From contig JANQFZ010000028.1 in the NCBI GenBank assembly GCA_028277605.1, forward strand, positions 1-64,000: a DNA stretch of 64,000 nucleotides, given 5' to 3'. The stretch's first letter is position 1; every line of letters begins with the position of its first letter. The notes below the pieces were generated by a model. That model saw only the letters and a list, made by a program, of their open reading frames with translations, had not been told where the DNA came from and ran no database searches. Source of the DNA: Vallitaleaceae bacterium (lineage in GTDB: Bacteria > Bacillota > Clostridia > Lachnospirales > Vallitaleaceae). Of the stretch, positions 36,672 through 47,709 are shown piece by piece. The translations under genes and the position numbers were made by a program.

Positions 36672-36689
36672 TGGCTTTTCCTCCTTCTC

Positions 36690-38483
36690 TTATTTTTTAA
36701 CTATAGCACCAAATCTACATTTTTCTATACAAGCACCGCACTTAATGCATTTTTCTACATCTATAACATGTGGTTTCTTTCGTTCGCCTGTAATTGCTTG
36801 CGTTGGACAGACTCTTGTACAGGCTGTACATCCAATACACTTGTCTGGTAAAATATAGTATTTTAGTAAGTCTTTACATTGTCCTGCTGGACATCGTTTG
36901 TCTACAATATGTGCAATATACTCATCTTCAAACGCTTCAAGCGTTGAAAGAACTGGGTTCGGAGCAGCCTGACCTAGTCCGCATAAAGCTGTATCCTTGA
37001 TTACACGGCACAATCTCTTTAACTCATCTATGTGCTCCATCTTTCCTTTTCCACTTGTAATTAATTCTAGTATTTCTAGTAATCGTCTTGTTCCTACTCG
37101 ACAAGGCGTACATTTACCACAAGATTCTTCTACTGAAAATTCTAAATAGAACTTGGCCATCGCTACCATACAGTCGTCTTCACTCATAACGATCATACCG
37201 CCTGATCCCATCATAGAACCTTTAGCTAACAGGTTATCAAAATCAATAGGTGTATCTAAATCTTTTTCTGTCAAGCAACCGCCTGAAGGACCACCTGTTT
37301 GAACAGCTTTGAATTTTTTACCGCCTTTAATACCACCACCGATATCATAAATAACTTCTCTTAATGTAGTACCCATGGGCACCTCAATAAGCCCAACATT
37401 GTTGATGGCTCCAGCTAAAGCAAACACTTTTGTTCCTTTTGATTTTTCTGTTCCGATTTTGGTAAACCAGTCTGATCCTTTTAATATAATAACGGGTACA
37501 TTAGCAAATGTTTCAACATTATTGACATTAGTTGGTTTACCCCAGAATCCAGATTCTGCTGGGAATGGTGGTTTGGTTGTTGGCTCTCCACGTTCACCTT
37601 CCATCGAATGAATCAATGATGTTTCTTCACCACAAACAAAAGCTCCAGCACCATAAGTTAATTTAATATCGAAGTTAAATCCTGATCCTAATATATCATT
37701 TCCAAGCAAACCATATTCTCTAGCATCATCAATAGCCTTTTGAAGACGTTTAATGGCTAGTGGATACTCAGCACGAATATATACCCTTCCGTTGGATGCT
37801 CCAATAGCATAGCCACAAATTGTCATAGCTTCAACCACTGAATGTGGATCACCTTCTAATATAGAACGATCCATAAATGCTCCAGGATCACCTTCGTCAG
37901 CATTACAGACAACGTATTTTACATCGTTTTGATATTGGCTCGCAAACTGCCACTTAAGACCTGTTGGGAAGCCACCACCCCCACGACCTCTTAAACCAGA
38001 TGCTTTTATAACCTCTATAACTTCTTTTGGAGTCATAGATGTTAAGACTTTACCAATAGCTTGATAACCATCTCTTGCTATATACTCATCAAGGTTATCA
38101 GGATCAATAACACCACAATTTCTTAAAGCTATACGAATTTGCTTTTTATAGAAATCCATTTTTTGAGAATCTGAAATTCTTTTATTGGTTTCTGGATCTT
38201 CGTATAACAGTCTTTCTACTTTTCTACCTTTAACGATATGTTCTTCAATCAACTCCTGAGCATCTTCTGGTTGAACTTGAACATAGAAGGTATTATCTGG
38301 AAGAATTTTAACGATCGGTCCTTTTTCACAAAAACCAAAGCAACCTGTTTTCAATATCTGAACCTGATCTGTCATATTTTGAGCAGCTAAGTGCTTTTCT
38401 AGGTTTTCAATAATCTTGTCAGAGTTAGCAGATTTACAACCAGTTCCTCCACAGACTAATATATGCATACTATAGTTAGACAT
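36690..38483 (-). CDS. hydB: NuoF-like flavoprotein subunit of bifurcating hydrogenase
   Basis: This 597-residue subunit carries FMN and oxidises or reduces NAD(H). It has an N-terminal thioredoxin-like [2Fe-2S] domain (CGGTGCKSANS near 11 and GCFGFCEKGP near 47), the NADH/FMN Rossmann core (GRGGGGFPTGLKW, near 166), a [4Fe-4S] site (ESCGKCTPCRVGT) and a C-terminal 2[4Fe-4S] ferredoxin domain (CIGCTACTRVCP and CIKCGACIEKC). This is the HydB layout rather than that of plain NuoF. AGGAGG precedes the ATG; 18 bases separate it from hydA. Confidence 0.95.
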   Translation of the reverse strand: MSNYSMHILVCGGTGCKSANSDKIIENLEKHLAAQNMTDQVQILKTGCFGFCEKGPIVKILPDNTFYVQVQPEDAQELIEEHIVKGRKVERLLYEDPETNKRISDSQKMDFYKKQIRIALRNCGVIDPDNLDEYIARDGYQAIGKVLTSMTPKEVIEVIKASGLRGRGGGGFPTGLKWQFASQYQNDVKYVVCNADEGDPGAFMDRSILEGDPHSVVEAMTICGYAIGASNGRVYIRAEYPLAIKRLQKAIDDAREYGLLGNDILGSGFNFDIKLTYGAGAFVCGEETSLIHSMEGERGEPTTKPPFPAESGFWGKPTNVNNVETFANVPVIILKGSDWFTKIGTEKSKGTKVFALAGAINNVGLIEVPMGTTLREVIYDIGGGIKGGKKFKAVQTGGPSGGCLTEKDLDTPIDFDNLLAKGSMMGSGGMIVMSEDDCMVAMAKFYLEFSVEESCGKCTPCRVGTRRLLEILELITSGKGKMEHIDELKRLCRVIKDTALCGLGQAAPNPVLSTLEAFEDEYIAHIVDKRCPAGQCKDLLKYYILPDKCIGCTACTRVCPTQAITGERKKPHVIDVEKCIKCGACIEKCRFGAIVKK

Positions 38484-38506
38484 CTTTTAACCTCCTAACT
38501 GAATTA

Positions 38507-38902
38507 TTATTCTATAGTTTTGTGTGTAGATGGTATAATACCGTCTACTAGTTCACCTTCTTTAATGTATTTATCAATAATTTCTTTAGCTTTAGCTTCA
38601 TCTACATAGCCAAAAACTGTAGGCTCCTTTCCTGGCAACGTAACCTCAATGGTTGGTTCTGCATAACAATAGCCCATACATCCTGTTTGTGTTACAACAA
38701 CGTTTTCTAAACCCTGTCTATCTACTTCTTCAATTATATAATTCATGGTTTCTCTTGCTCCAGAAGCTATACCACAGGTTGCCATAGCTACTTTTACATG
38801 AATTAGTTTGTCAATGTTTTCACCTTTTTCTCTTAAATCCACTTTAGAACGCTGCTGATCTCTAATTTTAATTAGCTCATCTAAGGATTTAATTTTTGCC
38901 AT
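38507..38902 (-). CDS. Thioredoxin-like [2Fe-2S] ferredoxin of the hydrogenase operon
   Basis: A 131-residue electron carrier with the thioredoxin-like [2Fe-2S] cysteine pattern: ATCGIASGA near residues 42-50 and TGCMGYCYAEP near 78-88. Similar genes lie between hydC and hydB in many Clostridial hydrogenase operons. AAGGAGG precedes the ATG, and 24 bases separate it from hydB. It probably passes electrons inside the complex or associates with it. Confidence 0.9.
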   Translation of the reverse strand: MAKIKSLDELIKIRDQQRSKVDLREKGENIDKLIHVKVAMATCGIASGARETMNYIIEEVDRQGLENVVVTQTGCMGYCYAEPTIEVTLPGKEPTVFGYVDEAKAKEIIDKYIKEGELVDGIIPSTHKTIE

Positions 38903-38920
38903 TTTCTTAACCTCCTTTAT

Positions 38921-39394
38921 TTAATCTTTATATTCCTCTAGAATATCTTTAACCATATCTGGCGTAACTCGACCATAAACTTTTTCTCCTACCATAACAA
39001 CTGGTGCCAACCCACAAGCACCCACACAACGAACTCCTGTTATTGAGAATTTGCCATCTTTTGTTGTTTCTCCTGTGTTGATGTTTAGTTCCCTTTTAAA
39101 AGCGTCTAGTACTTTTTCCGCTCCCCTTACATAACAGGCAGTTCCAAGACAGATAGCAATATTATGCTCACCTCTTGGTGTCATTGTAAAGAAAGAATAA
39201 AAACTTACTACTCCAAATACTTTTGCTGTTGATACATGCAATTTTTTTGCTACAAATTTTTGAACTTCTTTTGGCAAATAGCCAAAAATTTCTTGAGCCT
39301 TGTGTAAAACCCTTATTAACTCGCCTTTAGTGGAAGACATTGAATCAATAAACTGCTCAAGTTCATTAAATTGTTCATTTTTTAATTCCGCCAT
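38921..39394 (-). CDS. hydC: NuoE-like [2Fe-2S] subunit of bifurcating hydrogenase
   Basis: A 157-residue NuoE/HydC protein: helical N-terminal part (LIRVLHKAQEIFGYLPKEVQKF, pieces about 23-44), then a thioredoxin-like domain with cluster cysteines in ICLGTACYVRGA and VRCVGACGLAPV. It contacts the NuoF-like subunit near FMN. AAGGAGG precedes the ATG. It is the first of the four hydrogenase genes. Confidence 0.95.
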   Translation of the reverse strand: MAELKNEQFNELEQFIDSMSSTKGELIRVLHKAQEIFGYLPKEVQKFVAKKLHVSTAKVFGVVSFYSFFTMTPRGEHNIAICLGTACYVRGAEKVLDAFKRELNINTGETTKDGKFSITGVRCVGACGLAPVVMVGEKVYGRVTPDMVKDILEEYKD

Positions 39395-39431
39395 GAGTTT
39401 ACCTCCTTAAGCTTTATGTTATTAATATGAA

Positions 39432-39478
39432 AGTTAAAAGCAATAACTTGTTCCATCATACAATTACTTGCTATTGCT
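39432..39478 (-). terminator. Hairpin between PHP gene and hydC
   Basis: AGCAATA (39439-39445) pairs with TATTGCT (39472-39478) around 26 bases, followed by TTTTAACTTT on the minus strand. The long loop suggests partial termination, which would lower or modulate hydrogenase expression relative to the PHP gene. Confidence 0.4.
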
Positions 39479-39497
39479 AATTTATCTTTCTTATTAA

Positions 39498-40220
39498 TTA
39501 GATTGTAACTTCACTTTTATTTTGTTTTAGAATTTCAATGATACTTTTAATCCTTTTATCTGGAACCTTTAGCTTTCTATTATTAGTTCCTATGATACCT
39601 AAGTCATGCGCATCTGAGGATTGTAGAATGTGATAAGCTGGATAACGTTTTTTAAAGTCTGCTAGATCGGCAAAACGGGATATTTCAATACATGATAATG
39701 ATAAATTTGAAGGTATCATACCTAAGTTAGAGAGTATACTGTTTCTTGGACGGTCAATGTGTGCGGGGATGGCAATGCCATTTCTGTCTCTTACCATTTT
39801 AACAACTTCATTAATTGTAAATGAAGTTGAACTACATAAAAATTTTTCACACTTGCCAATAGGCTCATCTTGATCATTGAAATACAATTGATTTCCAAAA
39901 ATCTTCTCTTGATTTTCCCTGTCTGGCAAATGAGCATAGACTTCACTTTGCATATTGTATACATTATCCAAATCAGAAAATAGGCATACAACATGGACTT
40001 CTTCTCTAGTTTCTACTTCCATCCCTGGTATAACAACCAAATTCTTCTTTTTACCTATTTTCATTATGACTTCTGCGTTTTCACATGAATTGTGATCGGT
40101 TATGGCAATTACGTCTAACCCACAAAGCAAAGCCATATTGACAATATTATTTGGTGACATATCGTCGTTTCCACAAGGTGAAAGACCGGTATGAATGTGA
40201 AAATCATAGTTAATATACAT
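39498..40220 (-). CDS. PHP-domain metal-dependent phosphoesterase family protein
   Basis: The PHP motifs are clear: YDFHIHTG at the start, AITDHNSCEN, VIPGMEVETREEVHVV, an internal PAHIDRP and LQSSDAHDLG near the end. These ligate a trinuclear metal centre that hydrolyses phosphoesters; the substrate is unknown. PHP genes often accompany Clostridial hydrogenase operons. I use the ATG at 40220 (240 residues); the GTG three codons earlier has no site. It is read from the promoter at 40282-40310 and lies about 100 bases above hydC. Confidence 0.88.
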   Translation of the reverse strand: MYINYDFHIHTGLSPCGNDDMSPNNIVNMALLCGLDVIAITDHNSCENAEVIMKIGKKKNLVVIPGMEVETREEVHVVCLFSDLDNVYNMQSEVYAHLPDRENQEKIFGNQLYFNDQDEPIGKCEKFLCSSTSFTINEVVKMVRDRNGIAIPAHIDRPRNSILSNLGMIPSNLSLSCIEISRFADLADFKKRYPAYHILQSSDAHDLGIIGTNNRKLKVPDKRIKSIIEILKQNKSEVTI

Positions 40221-40281
40221 AGTATACACCCAAACAAATGTTTTGTTAAATAATTATCATACATATACGCAATCATAAATT

Positions 40282-40310
40282 ATTATAACAAAGTTTAAGG
40301 ATTCTGTAAA
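40282..40310 (-). promoter_or_regulatory. Promoter for the PHP-hydrogenase genes
   Basis: Minus strand: TTTACA (40305-40310), 17-base spacer, TATAAT (40282-40287), about 60 bases above the PHP gene. Confidence 0.8.
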
Positions 40311-40665
40311 GAAATATTGGTGTTATTTCTATGTATAGAATCGAAATATGTCTCATTGTGTTTGATTCATATGTCTAAGCTGCTATTTGTAGATTAAATG
40401 GTATTGACTACAATATACTGTTGGTAATATCTGTTATTATGACTATATCTTGTAGTGAACTTTGTCGCTCTTATCTTTATGATTTAGCCATAACAATGGA
40501 AGTTAGTTAGTTTTTTATCAATTAGATGTATTAGGAATACCCTCAGCTCTTATTAATATTAATTAACTTTTTTGCACATAATTGTTAATACCAAAATATC
40601 TGTTCGGAAACAGTTAAGTGACAGGGACAAATATAAAGTTACGAAACTCAAAAACAGAAATGATA
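40311..40665. other. Non-coding stretch between divergent promoters
   Basis: This A+T-rich stretch separates the minus-strand PHP/hydrogenase promoter from the plus-strand flavodoxin promoter. It has a few TTGACT and TAATAT fragments but no pair at convincing spacing, and no open frame or hairpin I would defend. Confidence 0.5.
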
Positions 40666-40694
40666 TTTACATATATTTACATATTGTGTATAAT
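40666..40694 (+). promoter_or_regulatory. Promoter of the flavodoxin-like gene
   Basis: TTTACA (40666-40671), 17-base spacer, TATAAT (40689-40694), 30 bases above the start codon. The -35 region is part of a tandem ATATTTAC repeat (40663 and 40673). Confidence 0.85.
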
Positions 40695-40724
40695 AGATGT
40701 ATCATTTTTTGAATGGAGGGTTCT

Positions 40725-41201
40725 ATGAGTTCAGCAGTCTTTTATTTTTCAAAATCAGGTGTATCTGAAAAGGTAGCCAAAAATATAGCGGAAAGGCTTA
40801 AGTGTCCGTGTACAAGACTGATGGATACAAAAAGCTGGAAAGGTCCTTTGGGATTTGTAAAGGGCGGTTATTATTCAACACAGGAAAAACTTGTAACACT
40901 TCATTCTATATCTGTACAGCCTATGGATTATGATAATATATGTATTGTTTCTCCTGTGTGGGCTTCAAAAATGGTTCCCGCTGTCAGGACTTTTATTAGA
41001 CTTTATAAAGATAGCTTAAAAAATGTGCATATTGTTTTTACTCTTGCTGGTGATAATCCAAGCAAAGCCATTACTAATTTTTTACAAGAAGTTCCTAATG
41101 CAGAACCCATCGCTTTTAAACAAAAAAGTGTTTTAAATAACTCTTATCTTAATGATCTATATGCTTTTATAGAAAATTTCAGCAATCTTAATGATGAGTA
41201 A
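40725..41201 (+). CDS. Flavodoxin-like fold protein
   Basis: A 158-residue protein with flavodoxin architecture. The N-terminal strand-loop AVFYFSKSGVSEKVA provides a phosphate-binding loop of the SxSG type, and SPVWASKMVPAVRTF matches the FMN-facing second loop, so it may carry electrons via FMN. The ATG at 40725 is preferred because TGGAGGG precedes it by five bases; an ATG four codons upstream overlaps that site. It is one of two plus-strand genes and has its own promoter. Placement beside the hydrogenase genes makes a redox role plausible but unproven. Confidence 0.85.
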   Translation: MSSAVFYFSKSGVSEKVAKNIAERLKCPCTRLMDTKSWKGPLGFVKGGYYSTQEKLVTLHSISVQPMDYDNICIVSPVWASKMVPAVRTFIRLYKDSLKNVHIVFTLAGDNPSKAITNFLQEVPNAEPIAFKQKSVLNNSYLNDLYAFIENFSNLNDE

Positions 41202-41210
41202 ATATAATAC

Positions 41211-41265
41211 CGCCCCTTAACATAGACAAACAAGTGTAACACAATACCGTCTACCCTTAGGGGCG
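41211..41265. terminator. GC-rich stem between convergent flavodoxin and uvrA
   Basis: CGCCCCT (41211-41217) pairs with AGGGGCG (41259-41265) around a 41-base loop. The flanks AATACCG(C)CC-CTTA and AATACCGTCTACCCTTA are also imperfect direct repeats. No T run follows, so termination is only a guess. Confidence 0.35.
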
Positions 41266-41274
41266 AATAAATAT

Positions 41275-44106
41275 CTAATCTTTCAAAATTCTTTTCAAGA
41301 ATTGTCCTGTATAGGATTTTCTAACTTTAGCAACTTCTTCAGGTGTTCCAAATGTTACCACCGTGCCACCCTTATCTCCACCTTCTGGTCCCATATCAAT
41401 AATATAATCTGCCGTCTTTATCACATCTAAATTATGTTCAATGACTAATACTGTATTGCCAGCATCTACTAATCTTTGTAGTATAGTTATGAGTTTCTTA
41501 ACATCTTCAAAATGCAGACCCGTTGTTGGTTCATCTAAAATGTATATAGTTTTACCCGTACTTCTTTTACTTAATTCTGTTGCCAGCTTAACCCTCTGAG
41601 CTTCTCCGCCAGATAATGTTGTTGACGGTTGTCCTAGTTTTATATAAGATAAGCCAACATCATATAAAGTCTGAAGCTTTCTTTTTATTCTTGGAACATT
41701 TTCAAAAAACTTCAGTGCTTCTTCTACTGTCATATCTAGTACTTCCGATATATTTTTCCCTTTATAGGTAACATCCAGAGTTTCACGATTGTATCTTTTG
41801 CCATGGCATACCTCACATGGCACATACACATCTGGAAGGAAATGCATTTCTATTTTAATAATCCCATCCCCTCGACACGCTTCACATCTTCCGCCTTTTA
41901 CGTTAAAGCTGAATCTCCCTTTTTGATAACCTCTCATTTTAGCTTCTGCTGTCTGTGCGAATATATCTCTAATCGGGTCAAATAAGCCCGTATACGTAGC
42001 AGGGTTAGATCTTGGTGTTCTTCCAATAGGAGATTGATCAATATCAATAACTTTGTCTAAATGCTCGATCCCTTTTATGGATTTATGCTTTCCAGGTTTT
42101 ATTTTTGCTCTATTTAAATCTCTAGCCAGTCTCTTATATAGTATCTCATTAACAAAAGAACTCTTACCTGAACCAGATACACCAGTAACGCATGTAAAAA
42201 TACCAAGCGGTATATTAATATTAATTTTCTTTAGATTATTCACATTAGCGCCAATCAATTTTAGCCATTTCCCATTCTTGGGTCTTCTTTTTGAAGGTAT
42301 ATCAATTTTCATTCTACCACTAAGATAAGCACCTGTTAAGGATGATTCATTATTCATTATTTCCTTAGCTGTCCCACAAGCCACAATCTCACCACCATGA
42401 GCACCTGCTTTTGGACCGATATCAACTATATAATCCGCTTTTTTCATAGTATCTTCATCATGCTCAACGACAATCAGTGTATTACCAAGTTCTTTAAGAT
42501 TGTTTAAGGTCTTTAGCAGCTTAACGTTGTCTCTTTGGTGTAATCCTATACTGGGTTCATCTAATATATACACAACACCAACCAAACCAGAACCTATTTG
42601 AGTAGCTAATCTTATTCTTTGCGCTTCTCCGCCTGATAAAGTACCAGCAGACCTCGATAAAGTCAAATAATCAAGACCAACATCCACTAAAAACCCTATG
42701 CGAGCATTGATTTCCTTTAAAATCTGCTCCCCTATCATCTGTTGACGATCGGTTAGCTTGAGTTGATTTAGGAATTGCTGTACATCTCGAATAGACATAG
42801 CTGTTACTTCTGCTATATTTTTGTCTCCGATAGTCACAGCTAATGCTTGCTTATTAAGACGTGCACCATGGCAGGTAGAGCACGGTGTATTGGTCATAAA
42901 GCTTTCGTACTCCTGTCTCATGTGGTCAGATGTTGTTTCTTTGTAACGACGTTCTATACTATGCACTAATCCTTCATAGGCTACTTGATATTCTCCCGAA
43001 CCTTTTTCGCTTTTATAGTTTACTGAGAATTTCTCTCCCTTTGTACCATACATAATCATTTCCTTAATGTCATTAGGTAAATCATTATAGGGAGTACCTA
43101 AGTCAAAATTATATTTTTTTGCCATACCTTCAAAGAGACTCCGCACACCGCTATTCTCATTAGAAGCAGCTGACCAGCCTGGAATTGTTATAGCTCCTTG
43201 TAATAAACTTAGCTGTCCATTGGGTATAATTAATTCTGGATCAAATTTCATTTTGTAACCCAGTCCATGACAGTCTGGACAAGCCCCAAATGGGTTATTA
43301 AAAGAAAACATTCTAGGCTCAATTTCATCGATACTTATATTACAATCTGGGCAAGCAAAATTCTGACTAAAGGTTAGAGACTCACCATCAATTACATCTA
43401 TAATTAGTAAGCCTCCTGTCAATTTCATAACGGTTTCAATAGAATCTGCCAAACGCTTCTGTATACCCTCTCTTATAATCAATCGATCAATAACAATCTC
43501 TATGGTATGTTTTTTGTTCTTTTCTAGTTGGATAGTTTCACTTAACTCATATAATATCCCATCTATCCTGACACGGACATAACCACTCTTTCTAGCTTGT
43601 TCCAATAATTTAATATGCTCGCCTTTTCTTCCTCGTACCACAGGTGCTAGAACTCGTATTTTAGTCCTTTCAGGTAATTTCATAATATTATCTACCATTT
43701 GTTCAACCGTTTGCTTCTTGATTTCCTTACCACACTTTGGGCAATGAGGAATACCAATTCTAGCATAGAGCAGTCTAAAATAATCGTAAATTTCTGTCAC
43801 AGTTCCTACGGTTGAACGTGGATTTCTACTGGTCGTCTTTTGATCAATAGAAATAGCTGGAGACAAGCCTTCAATGTTATCAACATCTGGTTTGTCCATC
43901 TGACCTAGAAATTGTCTTGCATAAGCAGACAAAGATTCGACATACCTTCTTTGCCCTTCAGCATAAATGGTATCAAAGGCAAGTGAGGACTTACCAGAGC
44001 CGCTTAAGCCCGTAAATACAACAAACTTATCTCTTGGTATTGTTAAATCTACATTTTTTAAATTATGTTCTCTAGCGCCTTTTATAATGATTTTATTATC
44101 TAACAT
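41275..44106 (-). CDS. uvrA: UvrABC excinuclease subunit A
   Basis: UvrA is the ATPase that first recognises bulky DNA damage and loads UvrB. It has two ABC modules (Walker [10 protein letters not shown] near the start and GVSGSGKSS in the second half; signatures [18 protein letters not shown] and [18 protein letters not shown]), plus zinc fingers (CPDC...CPDC and CEACRGDG...CEVCHGKR). The ATG at 44106 is used (943 residues): the one four codons earlier has AAGGA touching it. It is downstream of uvrB. Confidence 0.98.
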   Translation of the reverse strand: MLDNKIIIKGAREHNLKNVDLTIPRDKFVVFTGLSGSGKSSLAFDTIYAEGQRRYVESLSAYARQFLGQMDKPDVDNIEGLSPAISIDQKTTSRNPRSTVGTVTEIYDYFRLLYARIGIPHCPKCGKEIKKQTVEQMVDNIMKLPERTKIRVLAPVVRGRKGEHIKLLEQARKSGYVRVRIDGILYELSETIQLEKNKKHTIEIVIDRLIIREGIQKRLADSIETVMKLTGGLLIIDVIDGESLTFSQNFACPDCNISIDEIEPRMFSFNNPFGACPDCHGLGYKMKFDPELIIPNGQLSLLQGAITIPGWSAASNENSGVRSLFEGMAKKYNFDLGTPYNDLPNDIKEMIMYGTKGEKFSVNYKSEKGSGEYQVAYEGLVHSIERRYKETTSDHMRQEYESFMTNTPCSTCHGARLNKQALAVTIGDKNIAEVTAMSIRDVQQFLNQLKLTDRQQMIGEQILKEINARIGFLVDVGLDYLTLSRSAGTLSGGEAQRIRLATQIGSGLVGVVYILDEPSIGLHQRDNVKLLKTLNNLKELGNTLIVVEHDEDTMKKADYIVDIGPKAGAHGGEIVACGTAKEIMNNESSLTGAYLSGRMKIDIPSKRRPKNGKWLKLIGANVNNLKKININIPLGIFTCVTGVSGSGKSSFVNEILYKRLARDLNRAKIKPGKHKSIKGIEHLDKVIDIDQSPIGRTPRSNPATYTGLFDPIRDIFAQTAEAKMRGYQKGRFSFNVKGGRCEACRGDGIIKIEMHFLPDVYVPCEVCHGKRYNRETLDVTYKGKNISEVLDMTVEEALKFFENVPRIKRKLQTLYDVGLSYIKLGQPSTTLSGGEAQRVKLATELSKRSTGKTIYILDEPTTGLHFEDVKKLITILQRLVDAGNTVLVIEHNLDVIKTADYIIDMGPEGGDKGGTVVTFGTPEEVAKVRKSYTGQFLKRILKD

Positions 44107-44197
44107 ACACTGTCCCATTCCTTTTTAGTTTAAAAACATTGTTTATGAAAGCTGTACCCTTATTTCATGATATACATGTAATTCCTATATTATCTTC

Positions 44198-46189
44198 TCA
44201 ATCCTCATACACTAAAAGGTGCTGCTTTAATTCTGTAATAGTATCTCTTAATTCAGCAGCTCTCTCAAATTGTAGATCAGAGGCTGCCTGCTTCATATCC
44301 TTGGTGTATTTTTTTATAAGCAGTTTTATTTCTTTACTACTAAAGGATTCAATATCTCTATCAAGATTATAACCGCCTTTATCTTCTGCTACTTTTGTGA
44401 TTCTAATTGTATCTCTTATAGCTTTTTTTATGGTAGTTGGCGTTATGTTATGTGTGGTATTATAATCTTGTTGTATCTTTCTTCTTCTTTTGGTTTCAGA
44501 TATCGCTAACTTCATGGAACGGGTTATCTTGTCTGCATACATAACAACCCTTCCCTCAGCATTTCTAGCAGCTCGTCCAATCGTCTGAATTAAAGAAGTC
44601 TCAGATCGTAAAAACCCTTCTTTATCTGCATCTAATATAGCCACTAGTGAAACTTCTGGTATATCTAATCCTTCTCTTAGTAGGTTAATCCCTATCAAGA
44701 CATCAAACACACCCATCCTTAAATCTCTTATAATTTCAATACGCTTTAAGGTGTCTATATCCGAGTGAAGATATCTTACTTTAATTCCCAATTCCTTCAT
44801 ATAGTCCGTTAAATCCTCTGACATTTTTTTAGTTAACGTTGTGATAAGGATCTTCTGATTTTTTTTAACAATTTCATGGACTTCTCCAATTAAATCATCA
44901 ATTTGTCCTTTAACTGGTCGAATGTCAATCATAGGATCCAGCAGTCCCGTCGGTCTAATAATCTGCTCAGCTATCAATTGTTCATTATCTTTTTCAAATG
45001 TGCCAGGTGTAGCAGATACAAACATAATTTGATGAACTTTACTCTCAAATTCATCAAAGTTAAGAGGACGATTATCTTTAGCGGAGGGTAGTCTAAAGCC
45101 GAAATCTACCAAAGTAGATTTTCTTGACTGATCGCCCGCATACATACCTCTAATTTGAGGAATGGTAATATGAGATTCATCAACAATAATAAGAAAATCA
45201 TCTGGAAAATAGTCTATTAAAGTATGTGGTGTGCTGCCCTTATCTCTACCAGATAAATGTCTAGCATAATTTTCAATTCCTGAACAAAAACCTGTTTCTT
45301 TTATCATCTCAATATCATAATTGGTTCTCTGAGCAATTCTTTGGGCTTCTAATAACTGATCCTTATCTCTAAATGCTTTAACACTATCTTCTAACTCTAC
45401 TTCTATAGATTGTATGGCTCGTTCAATTTTATCTCCTGCAATCACATAATGGGATGCAGGAAAAATTAATGCATGCTCTGTAACTGCTAGTATTTCTCCT
45501 GTTAAAACATCTATTTCAGTAATTCTATCAATTTCATCACCAAAAAACTCAACACGAATGGCTGTTTTCTCCGAATAAGCAGGGAATATTTCAACTACAT
45601 CTCCCCTCACTCTAAAAGTCGAACGTGTAAAGTTTAAATCATTCCTTACATATTGAATACTTACAAGCTTTTTCATTACATCGTCGCGATCCTTCTGCAT
45701 ACCAGGTCTTAAGGATAAAACCATTTCATTATAATCTATAGGATCTCCTAACCCATAGATACATGAAACACTGGCTACTATAATAACATCCTCACGCTCA
45801 AAAAGAGAGGCAGTTGCGGAATGTCGGAGTTTATCTATTTCTTCATTGATAGAGGAATCTTTTTCTATAAAGGTATCGGTTTGAGGAACATAGGCTTCTG
45901 GTTGATAGTAATCATAGTAGCTGACAAAATATTCTACAGAATTATCAGGAAAAAACTCTTTAAACTCACTATAAAGCTGAGCGGCTAATGTTTTATTATG
46001 TGCAATAATTAAGGTTGGTTTCTTTAATTTCTTGATAACATGTGCCATCGTAAAGGTTTTACCCGATCCCGTAACTCCTAATAAGGTTTGATATTTATTT
46101 CCTTGCTGATAGCCCTTAACAAGTTTATCTATAGCCTGAGGTTGATCACCAGTAGGCTTATACTCTGAAACAATTTCAAATTCCTTCAT
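44198..46189 (-). CDS. uvrB: UvrABC excinuclease subunit B
   Basis: UvrB verifies damage and guides UvrC incision. The 663-residue helicase-like protein has [17 protein letters not shown] (Walker A, about 37-53), the beta-hairpin region [32 protein letters not shown] and the helicase motif QTIGRAARN, with a C-terminal UVR domain ([14 protein letters not shown], near 641). AGGTG precedes the ATG. It sits between the MinJ-like gene, separated by a terminator, and uvrA. Confidence 0.98.
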   Translation of the reverse strand: MKEFEIVSEYKPTGDQPQAIDKLVKGYQQGNKYQTLLGVTGSGKTFTMAHVIKKLKKPTLIIAHNKTLAAQLYSEFKEFFPDNSVEYFVSYYDYYQPEAYVPQTDTFIEKDSSINEEIDKLRHSATASLFEREDVIIVASVSCIYGLGDPIDYNEMVLSLRPGMQKDRDDVMKKLVSIQYVRNDLNFTRSTFRVRGDVVEIFPAYSEKTAIRVEFFGDEIDRITEIDVLTGEILAVTEHALIFPASHYVIAGDKIERAIQSIEVELEDSVKAFRDKDQLLEAQRIAQRTNYDIEMIKETGFCSGIENYARHLSGRDKGSTPHTLIDYFPDDFLIIVDESHITIPQIRGMYAGDQSRKSTLVDFGFRLPSAKDNRPLNFDEFESKVHQIMFVSATPGTFEKDNEQLIAEQIIRPTGLLDPMIDIRPVKGQIDDLIGEVHEIVKKNQKILITTLTKKMSEDLTDYMKELGIKVRYLHSDIDTLKRIEIIRDLRMGVFDVLIGINLLREGLDIPEVSLVAILDADKEGFLRSETSLIQTIGRAARNAEGRVVMYADKITRSMKLAISETKRRRKIQQDYNTTHNITPTTIKKAIRDTIRITKVAEDKGGYNLDRDIESFSSKEIKLLIKKYTKDMKQAASDLQFERAAELRDTITELKQHLLVYED

Positions 46190-46241
46190 ATTTTCACCTC
46201 AAACTTATATTTTCCTACTTCTTTCACTATTATATCATAAT

Positions 46242-46276
46242 AACAAAAATATGCAAACATACGTTTGCATATTTTT
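46242..46276 (-). terminator. Intrinsic terminator after the MinJ-like gene
   Basis: AAAAATATGCAAAC (46245-46258) pairs perfectly with GTTTGCATATTTTT (46263-46276) around a four-base loop; the minus-strand 3' arm ends in a T run. It insulates uvrB from the division genes. Confidence 0.85.
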
Positions 46277-46310
46277 ACAAATAATTTTCATTAATTATAT
46301 AACGCTCGCT

Positions 46311-47579
46311 TTAACCTTTTCGGCGACTTCTCCATTTACTCCTTATAATATGTATTAACCCAACACGTCTCATGGAATGATGACTATAAATGATTCTAGG
46401 GTTTTCTGGAAGAGGTTTAATTCTCAAGTCGTCAACGCCTGAGGGATAGGCTTTATATTCAAGAATTTTAGCAGAACCATCTATTCCTATAACATCCAAC
46501 CATATGAATGTAAACTTATTATGTAAAATGGTTCTAAGCGCTCTAGTATTTTCTATATCCATTCCGTTTACTTTAGCAATAATATCACCAATCTTCAACC
46601 CCATTTTATCTCCAGGACCCTCAGGACATATGCTCATCACTCTGACTCCTTGAGCGGGTAAGTCATATATAGGTTTTTTTAAACGTTCAATATAATCTTC
46701 ATAAAGAATAATTCCTTCATGCATACCCCCCATAATGATAACACCTATCCATTGTAAGACAGTATGATTGACGGATAGGATAGATAGTAGAATCAATAAA
46801 ACACTATAGCTAAATAGCATAAATGCTGTTTTTTTACTTCTTTTTATCGGTTCTTCAGAGAATGTTAAGCTGCTATAGCCTAATGCCCCAACTAAAGGTA
46901 ATAGACTAAAAACTGCCGCTATTTCTTTTGGAATTTCTTTTAGAAGCGGCCACCATTGAGGCATCTGAATAGCATCATGTCCGGCTGTACCTGATGTTAA
47001 TACCAGTAACGCAATTGGAATAGGCCAAAATCTCTGCATGAGATATCCCACAACAATTTTATCCTTCTTCTTAGCAACCACAGGGATTAATTCATCCGCA
47101 CCAACAAAATAAATAAGTATGCATTCCATTAAATGAAATATCCCCACAAGCGCCATAAGACCCGTCACTTGTATATCTACAATAGGTAATGTTAAACCAA
47201 ACATTTTCTGCCCCTTGAATATTAGAGCTAAAGCCCCCATAATCGTAGAAGCGTAGGCAATACATAAATATCTAACATTAATTAGGGCTAACATCAGTGC
47301 TAATGGTAACAGAAAGATAATATAGTCTGTCAGCTTGATTGGCAGACCAAGACATGTAATGATTAAGCTTCCTAAAATTCCTATAAATACACCTTGTAAT
47401 AGTGATTCAATAAAAGATACCAATAGGCTTTTTGAGTAATCAAAGCTATAAATATTTACTAATTTATATTTTTTAATCATAAGATAAATCACAGCTAGAA
47501 TGAATAAAAAAGCAAAATTGAAAACCGATTTTGCTACAGCAACTAAAGTAATATGAATGATTTCTAATAGAGTATTCAT
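46311..47579 (-). CDS. MinJ-like polytopic membrane protein with PDZ domain
   Basis: The 422-residue protein has about eight membrane segments (residues 10-300) and a C-terminal cytoplasmic PDZ domain (about 310-385, with GDKMGLKIGDIIAKVNGMDI). In Bacillus, MinJ has this layout, bridges DivIVA and MinD, and its gene lies beside ctpB, ftsX and ftsE as here. The synteny and topology support a MinJ role in division-site control, but sequence identity to MinJ cannot be judged by eye. AGGAG precedes the ATG. No catalytic site of an S2P or rhomboid protease is visible. Confidence 0.75.
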   Translation of the reverse strand: MNTLLEIIHITLVAVAKSVFNFAFLFILAVIYLMIKKYKLVNIYSFDYSKSLLVSFIESLLQGVFIGILGSLIITCLGLPIKLTDYIIFLLPLALMLALINVRYLCIAYASTIMGALALIFKGQKMFGLTLPIVDIQVTGLMALVGIFHLMECILIYFVGADELIPVVAKKKDKIVVGYLMQRFWPIPIALLVLTSGTAGHDAIQMPQWWPLLKEIPKEIAAVFSLLPLVGALGYSSLTFSEEPIKRSKKTAFMLFSYSVLLILLSILSVNHTVLQWIGVIIMGGMHEGIILYEDYIERLKKPIYDLPAQGVRVMSICPEGPGDKMGLKIGDIIAKVNGMDIENTRALRTILHNKFTFIWLDVIGIDGSAKILEYKAYPSGVDDLRIKPLPENPRIIYSHHSMRRVGLIHIIRSKWRSRRKG

Positions 47580-47709
47580 AGATAACTCCTATCTTCTCTT
47601 ACTATTTCTATAGGTTGATAACCATAAAACAAAAGTATGACTGCTTTACAATACTTAACGGATTTTTGTGCTAACGATAATAGATGATTTAAAAGATTTA
47701 TAATAAATA

